In this document: positions 5,508-8,878 of the stretch, one piece after another
Numbering within the stretch: position 1 is the first letter of the stretch
Layout: each line of letters starts with the position of its first letter
DNA from: Thermoplasmata archaeon
GTDB lineage: Archaea; Thermoplasmatota; Thermoplasmata; Thermoplasmatales; Thermoplasmataceae
Assembly (NCBI GenBank): GCA_021801305.1
Contig: JAJYYD010000033.1
Location: 1 to 8,878 of the forward strand
Direction: 5' to 3'
Length of the DNA stretch: 8,878 nucleotides
Made by a program: the position numbers and the translations under genes
The notes under the pieces: model-generated
Told to the model about the DNA's origin: nothing
Databases searched by the model: none
The model's input: the letters and a program-made list of their open reading frames with translations, nothing else

Positions 5508-6477
5508 GTCGGAATTCTTCATGAACAGTGTCATATTTGCAGTATTCTTTGCAATTATAAGCACCGAGTTCATGGCCGGTTCAGCCCTCCTGATGCATTA
5601 CAGGTCTTATGGAAAACAGGTGAAACGTTTTATAATACCGATATGGGAAATTACAGGCACCTTCTTCGTACTGTACGTGGTTAATGTTGAGGCACTTGCT
5701 CCGGGTCTGCTTCCAGTCGTTGCCGAAACCTATATTCCTCTAATCCTCCTGTTCATGATACTGTACAGCACAAGGAACGCATCCATAATTTTTGCAGAGT
5801 TCATATGGAAAAACAGCTTCATATCAGAGAAAACCCTATACAGGATCTATTCCACTGTAACGCTGATTCTCGGGGCAATACTTCTTGTAATATACGTGTC
5901 AATAGTTACAGGAAAAGGAATAAGCATATCTGCGCATTCGTTCAACCTCATACCATTCTTTTCTTACCTGCCGGATGACGGGATAATCCTTGGAAGCGCC
6001 CTCATATTCCTCGGTCTTTCCTATGTTTTCTATGACATGGAGAAAAACAAAAGGAATTCCATTTATATCACTGTGGCCGGTCTTGTCATAAACGCTGTTT
6101 CCTTTGCATTCCTGAAAAATTTTGTCTTCTATCCTTATCTAGCGATACCCATTGTTCTCACTATACTTCTGCCCGTCCTCTATAATATACGCGGGACATC
6201 CTTAATCGCAAAAAACAAGATATTTTACATATCTGTAATGAGTATTTCAGTTGCCATTATAGAGAGATCATTCTTCCCGAATCTGTTTGGTGGTACTGTT
6301 GATGTAAGGGCCTATTTCTCAGGGACTGCAATGCAGTCTGCAATGTTTGAGCTGACAATCCTGATGATAATATTTGTCGGTTCCATGATGATATTCTATT
6401 TCCGCATGTATTTTGGAGGCTTCAGAAACACTATAAGGGAAAACGAACATGACACAGAGGGAAAGGGTGTATTATGA
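5491..6477 (+). CDS. Cytochrome bd-type oxidase subunit II (divergent CydB-like)
   Basis: This is a 328-residue membrane protein with eight or nine predicted helices, including about 12-36, 52-66, 80-97, 118-140, 163-182, 191-209, 212-231 and 283-305. Position directly after cydA, length and topology point to subunit II. The IWEITGTFF segment (51-59) corresponds to the conserved Trp-Asp/Glu region of CydB, and STEFMAGSALL (24-34) occupies the place of the usual DGFDMG motif, which is not conserved. It has no GRQPW or His ligands, so it is not a second CydA. Subunit II supports the complex structurally and is the fast-diverging partner. The gene starts at ATG 5491 behind GGAGGTGA, overlaps cydA by 17 nt and shares ATGA with the next gene. 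Confidence 0.8.
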   Translation: MYQVVESEFFMNSVIFAVFFAIISTEFMAGSALLMHYRSYGKQVKRFIIPIWEITGTFFVLYVVNVEALAPGLLPVVAETYIPLILLFMILYSTRNASIIFAEFIWKNSFISEKTLYRIYSTVTLILGAILLVIYVSIVTGKGISISAHSFNLIPFFSYLPDDGIILGSALIFLGLSYVFYDMEKNKRNSIYITVAGLVINAVSFAFLKNFVFYPYLAIPIVLTILLPVLYNIRGTSLIAKNKIFYISVMSISVAIIERSFFPNLFGGTVDVRAYFSGTAMQSAMFELTILMIIFVGSMMIFYFRMYFGGFRNTIRENEHDTEGKGVL

Positions 6478-6815
6478 ACAGGTCTGAAGTAAAGGGTGGG
6501 GAACCCGGGCAGCGGGATAACCACAGAAATATGGCAAATATTGGCTTCTATTACACAATAAAAGAGGGACATGAAAAGGAGTTTGAGGACACATTCCAGG
6601 CGACAGTCGAGTTCCTTGATCTTAATGCAGGCGGATTCAGGGAGGCACATCTGTACAGGGAGGTTGGCAAGAACCAGTACATGATCCTCAGCCTGTGGGA
6701 CAGTGTTGAATCTTTTTCTGATTTTGTAAAAAGCAGAGAATTCGGTGAAGTTACAAAATTCGGGAAATCAATTGTGGAAGGAAGGCCATACCACAAGATT
6801 TTCATGGATTATTGA
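6474..6815 (+). CDS. ABM-fold small protein coupled to the cytochrome bd genes
   Basis: This is a 113-residue soluble protein. Residues 21-112 fit an ABM (antibiotic biosynthesis monooxygenase-like) ferredoxin-type fold: strand ANIGFYYTI, helix EKEFEDTFQATVEF, strand FREAHLYREV, strand YMILSLWDS, helix ESFSDFVKSREF and a final strand YHKIFMDY. The fold includes quinol monooxygenases and IsdG-type haem-degrading enzymes. The IsdG Asn/Trp/His triad appears to be replaced by Gly24, Phe84 and Thr94 (alignment from memory), so classical haem degradation is unlikely. The polar first 19 residues may be a tail; an in-frame ATG at 6531 gives a shorter form starting MANIGF. ATG 6474 is preferred because it overlaps the previous stop by 4 nt (ATGA) behind a GGGTG stretch. 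Its operon suggests a role linked to haem, quinol or oxidative stress. Confidence 0.8.
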   Translation: MNRSEVKGGEPGQRDNHRNMANIGFYYTIKEGHEKEFEDTFQATVEFLDLNAGGFREAHLYREVGKNQYMILSLWDSVESFSDFVKSREFGEVTKFGKSIVEGRPYHKIFMDY

Positions 6816-6817
6816 GT

Positions 6818-6928
6818 ATGGGCGCGTTTATTAAGGTTACATCTGTCCATACAGGAAAAATGAAAAGGAAACATATTTCAGGGAATGATCTACGGGAACT
6901 GCATTACAGGTGGATTGCTGATCTATAG
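6818..6928 (+). CDS. Possible small ORF of 36 residues
   Basis: The ATG at 6818 opens 2 nt after the stop of the ABM gene and runs to TAG at 6926-6928. It encodes a basic, histidine-containing peptide beginning MGAFIKVTSVHTGK. No Shine-Dalgarno site, recognised family or independent promoter supports it. It could be a coupled micropeptide or chance. Confidence 0.2.
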   Translation: MGAFIKVTSVHTGKMKRKHISGNDLRELHYRWIADL

Positions 6929-6938
6929 ACAACAGGCT

Positions 6939-6954
6939 AAAATCTAGTTTAAAA
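6939..6954 (-). terminator. T-rich stop downstream of tRNA-Leu
   Basis: Directly after the tRNA 3' end the minus strand reads TTTTAAACTAGATTTT. Two T4 runs fit oligo-T termination by archaeal RNA polymerase. Confidence 0.4.
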
Positions 6955-7039
6955 TGCAAGGGGAGGGATTTGAACCCTCGCATCCCTACGGAACCAGACC
7001 CTCAATCTGGCGCCTTTGACCAAGCTCGACTACCCTTGC
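6955..7039 (-). tRNA. tRNA-Leu (anticodon GAG)
   Basis: The 85-nt gene folds as a class II tRNA. The acceptor stem GCAAGGG (7039-7033) pairs perfectly with CCCTTGC (6962-6956), with discriminator A at 6955. The anticodon stem CCAGA/TCTGG encloses the loop TTGAGGG, so the anticodon is GAG (7003-7001), which reads CUC and CUU leucine codons. A long variable arm (TTCCGTAGGGATGC) and the T arm GAGGG-TTCAAAT-CCCTC complete it. There is no intron and no encoded CCA. Confidence 0.96.
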
Positions 7040-7063
7040 TTAACTGACTGGCATTGTGAAATA

Positions 7064-7077
7064 GATAATAATTTTTG
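7064..7077 (-). promoter_or_regulatory. TATA-like region of tRNA-Leu
   Basis: The minus strand reads CAAAAATTATTATC about 25-38 nt upstream of the mature 5' end. This AT-rich block is at the distance expected for a TATA box with a start close to the tRNA. Confidence 0.45.
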
Positions 7078-7146
7078 TTCTACTTTTGCTGTTGCCTCTG
7101 TGAATTTAGCATGAAAACCTTATAACGCCTGGATAACTCTTCAAAT

Positions 7147-7156
7147 GTTTTTATAA
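7147..7156 (+). promoter_or_regulatory. TATA box of the MFS transporter gene
   Basis: GTTTTTATAA is centred about 26 nt upstream of the ATG at 7178, which fits a leaderless transcript. The word TTATAAC at its end (7151-7157) also occurs at 7120-7126, so a second upstream promoter is possible. Confidence 0.6.
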
Positions 7157-7177
7157 CCGGCAGGGATACAATCTGTT

Positions 7178-8410
7178 ATGTTTTCAGATTCATCTGAAAA
7201 GATTGATTCCTCTTTCAAATATCTACTTATATCAAGAGCGGCAAGAAGTACCGCATTGATCTATGTGACATTGGCTCTTTCTCTCTATCTGCATGCACTG
7301 GGCTACAGTGTAATATTCATAGGGATACTCTATCTTTTCATAGTACTTTTCAGCATGGCCTTTACATTCGTGCTGGGCATGGTGGACGACAGGATAGGGT
7401 ATTCAAGATCACTGTTGATCAGTGAAGCTGCACCTCTTGCTGCGCTCATTGCATTGTCCCTATCCAGCAACATATATGTAATCTCCGTTGCAGCTGTCAT
7501 AGGGGGTATAACGGGAACAGCAGGGGGGATGAGAGGGGCCTTCTCACCAGGCATGACCGCATTTGTGGCAAGCAACTGGCCAGAAGAGCACAGAAGAGTG
7601 TGGATGCTGTCAAAGATCAATGTTGTAGCATCAGTTTTCGCGGTATTTGGGGGAATACTGCTGATATTTCATGGTTATATAGCTCCAATATATGGATCAA
7701 TAGAATCGTTCCGGCTTCTTTTCATTGTTTCAACCATCATGATGGCAGTTTCATTCATCTCGCTCTTCATGCTCCGGGAACGATTCAGGCCACGGAAGAC
7801 CACACATGTCATGAAAAGGGAAAGCCTCCTTTATACGCTCAGGATCATAGGGCCGAATATAATCAACGGAGCAGGTCTTGGAATAGCCATCCCACTTCTC
7901 CCCTTATGGTTTGAACTCCGATTCAACATAACAGTATCTTTTGTGGGAGAGATATTCACATTTGCATACATTGCAATGGCTATTGGATCATATGTTTCAG
8001 GGAAGTACATTAACACTGCAAAATTCAGGGCAATAACCGTTTCTTCAGTCACCAGGATATTTCAGGGTGCAATTCTCCTTGTTATAGCATTCTCCCCATT
8101 TGTAGTCCTCGCTCTTTCCCTGTATTCATTGAGAAGCGGAATAGCTGGTCTGGGGGCACCTATGAGGAGTGCAATAAGTGTAAGGGGTATAGGTAAGGAG
8201 GACTTTGGAGCAGCTTCAAGCATACAGGGAGTTTCCACAAGGGGATCCCAGATGACATCTGGTGCTGCAGGTTATCTGATGGATATCTATTTTCCACTCC
8301 CTCTGATCATAGGAGGAGTCCTTCAAGTAGGGGGTGCAGCTCTCTATTACAGGCTCATAAGAAACTGGGAGAAACAGCGTGAAGTTTTAGTGAGTCCTGG
8401 AAAAAAATAA
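7178..8410 (+). CDS. Major facilitator superfamily (MFS) transporter
   Basis: This is a 410-residue membrane protein of the usual MFS length with about twelve helices in two halves. The cytoplasmic loop after helix 2 carries a good motif A, GMVDDRIGYSR (67-77). A longer basic central loop around 200-215 (RERFRPRKTTHVMKR) separates the halves. The second half has a weaker counterpart, SGKYINTAKFR. The N-terminal 14 residues are a polar cytoplasmic tail. MFS proteins move small solutes using ion gradients, but the substrate cannot be read from this sequence; drug or metabolite efflux is common for such proteins. The start at 7178 has no Shine-Dalgarno site and a TATA box about 26 nt upstream, so the message is probably leaderless. 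It is divergent from tRNA-Leu and stands alone. Confidence 0.88.
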   Translation: MFSDSSEKIDSSFKYLLISRAARSTALIYVTLALSLYLHALGYSVIFIGILYLFIVLFSMAFTFVLGMVDDRIGYSRSLLISEAAPLAALIALSLSSNIYVISVAAVIGGITGTAGGMRGAFSPGMTAFVASNWPEEHRRVWMLSKINVVASVFAVFGGILLIFHGYIAPIYGSIESFRLLFIVSTIMMAVSFISLFMLRERFRPRKTTHVMKRESLLYTLRIIGPNIINGAGLGIAIPLLPLWFELRFNITVSFVGEIFTFAYIAMAIGSYVSGKYINTAKFRAITVSSVTRIFQGAILLVIAFSPFVVLALSLYSLRSGIAGLGAPMRSAISVRGIGKEDFGAASSIQGVSTRGSQMTSGAAGYLMDIYFPLPLIIGGVLQVGGAALYYRLIRNWEKQREVLVSPGKK

Positions 8411-8476
8411 TGTGTTTGTCGCTTGTTAAATAATTCTGCTGTTAACATCAGACATCAGTCAAAATAGGCATAAACG

Positions 8477-8486
8477 TTAAAATAAT
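8477..8486 (+). promoter_or_regulatory. TATA-like element of the thiolase gene
   Basis: TTAAAATAAT lies about 30-38 nt upstream of the ATG at 8515. No Shine-Dalgarno site precedes the start, so a short leader or none is likely. Confidence 0.4.
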
Positions 8487-8514
8487 CCTAGACCTATGTA
8501 AAAATGATATCATA

Positions 8515-8878
8515 ATGACAGTGAGAACTCTGGAAGAAGCCTATGTTGTAGAATCCATAAGGACACCCATAGGAAAAAAGAACGGAAGCCTGCGCGATGT
8601 CCATCCTGTTGATCTGCTTGGAGATCTCACAAAAGCAATGTTCAGGAAGACCTCAGTTGAACCTTCACAGATTGAGGATTTCATAATAGGGTGTGTAAGT
8701 CAGGCAGGAGATCAAGGGTTTAACATTGCAAGGAATGCATGGCTCTCAGCCGGTTTACCCGAATCAGTTCCTGGCGTCACACTGGACAGACAATGCGGTT
8801 CCAGCCTGCAGTCACTCCAGTTTGCAGCAAACGGGGTGAGGTCAGGTCAGTATAAGGCAGTAATTGCAGGTGGAGTGG
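8515..8878 (+). CDS. Thiolase / acetyl-CoA acetyltransferase, N-terminal part (runs off the window)
   Basis: An uninterrupted reading frame begins at ATG 8515 and is cut by the window end after 121 codons. It matches the N-terminus of condensing or degradative thiolases: YVVESIRTPIGKKNGSL (10-26), the FIIGCVSQAG segment (56-65), NIARNAWLSAGLP, and LDRQCGSSLQS (90-100) containing the nucleophilic cysteine Cys94, then VIAGG (116-120). Thiolases join two acetyl-CoA units or cleave 3-ketoacyl-CoA, using this Cys with a His and a second Cys near the C-terminus, which lie outside the window. Length so far and motif spacing are normal. The choice between a biosynthetic (mevalonate) and a beta-oxidation role cannot be made from this fragment, although CGSSLQS is closer to degradative types. 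Confidence 0.9.
   Translation, partial: MTVRTLEEAYVVESIRTPIGKKNGSLRDVHPVDLLGDLTKAMFRKTSVEPSQIEDFIIGCVSQAGDQGFNIARNAWLSAGLPESVPGVTLDRQCGSSLQSLQFAANGVRSGQYKAVIAGGV

Noticed and set aside
5491..6477. Second subunit as a duplicated CydA-type (CydA') protein
   Set aside because: There is no GRQPW, no equivalent His ligands and no AFFLE segment; layout and the IWEIT segment fit a CydB-like subunit instead.
8445..8458. Tandem repeat ACATCAG x2 between the MFS and thiolase genes
   Set aside because: Only two 7-bp copies, with no palindrome or partner site; not enough to call an operator.

Overview
The window looks like chromosome from an archaeon of the Thermoplasmatales or a close relative. The signs are: A/T-rich TATA boxes about 25-30 nt upstream of first genes with little or no leader; strong GGAGGTGA-type Shine-Dalgarno sites inside operons; heavy use of AGG for arginine and ATA for isoleucine; a tRNA without an encoded CCA; and a small tetracysteine protein resembling Thermoplasma acidophilum Ta0938. 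No mobile element, CRISPR array or rRNA was seen.

Left part (1-1709, + strand): a four-helix membrane protein of unknown function (58-456). It is followed by a two-gene unit: a C2H2-type zinc-finger protein fused to a TenA/PqqC-like (haem-oxygenase-fold) domain (533-1432), and an overlapping Ta0938-like zinc protein that starts at TTG (1416-1709).

Middle left (1724-3318, - strand): a ribbon-helix-helix regulator (3318 to 2740), then a protein with a possible N-terminal winged helix and a C-terminal membrane hairpin resembling YrhK (2680 to 1724). The second gene has its own promoter.

Centre (3319-6815, + strand): a divergent intergenic region with palindromes and two TATA boxes, then a tightly packed four-gene cytochrome bd operon. 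The operon encodes a seven-helix membrane protein (3479-4150), CydA-like subunit I (4137-5507), a divergent CydB-like subunit II (5491-6477) and a small ABM-fold protein (6474-6815). The genes overlap by 14, 17 and 4 nt, and two internal starts have near-perfect Shine-Dalgarno sites, so translation is probably coupled. The regulator most likely controls the oxidase operon, itself, or the 2680-1724 gene: a 9-bp word, TGTGCGCAA, occurs in both regulatory regions.

Right part: a possible 36-residue ORF (6818-6928), tRNA-Leu(GAG) on the - strand (7039 to 6955), an MFS transporter with a probably leaderless transcript (7178-8410), and the first 121 codons of a thiolase running off the window (8515-8878), which is easily missed because it has no stop here.

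The most distinctive parts are the oxidase operon, with its unusual CydA residues, seven-helix partner and ABM protein, the putative operator set next to it, and the overlapping zinc-finger/TenA-like plus Ta0938-like pair.
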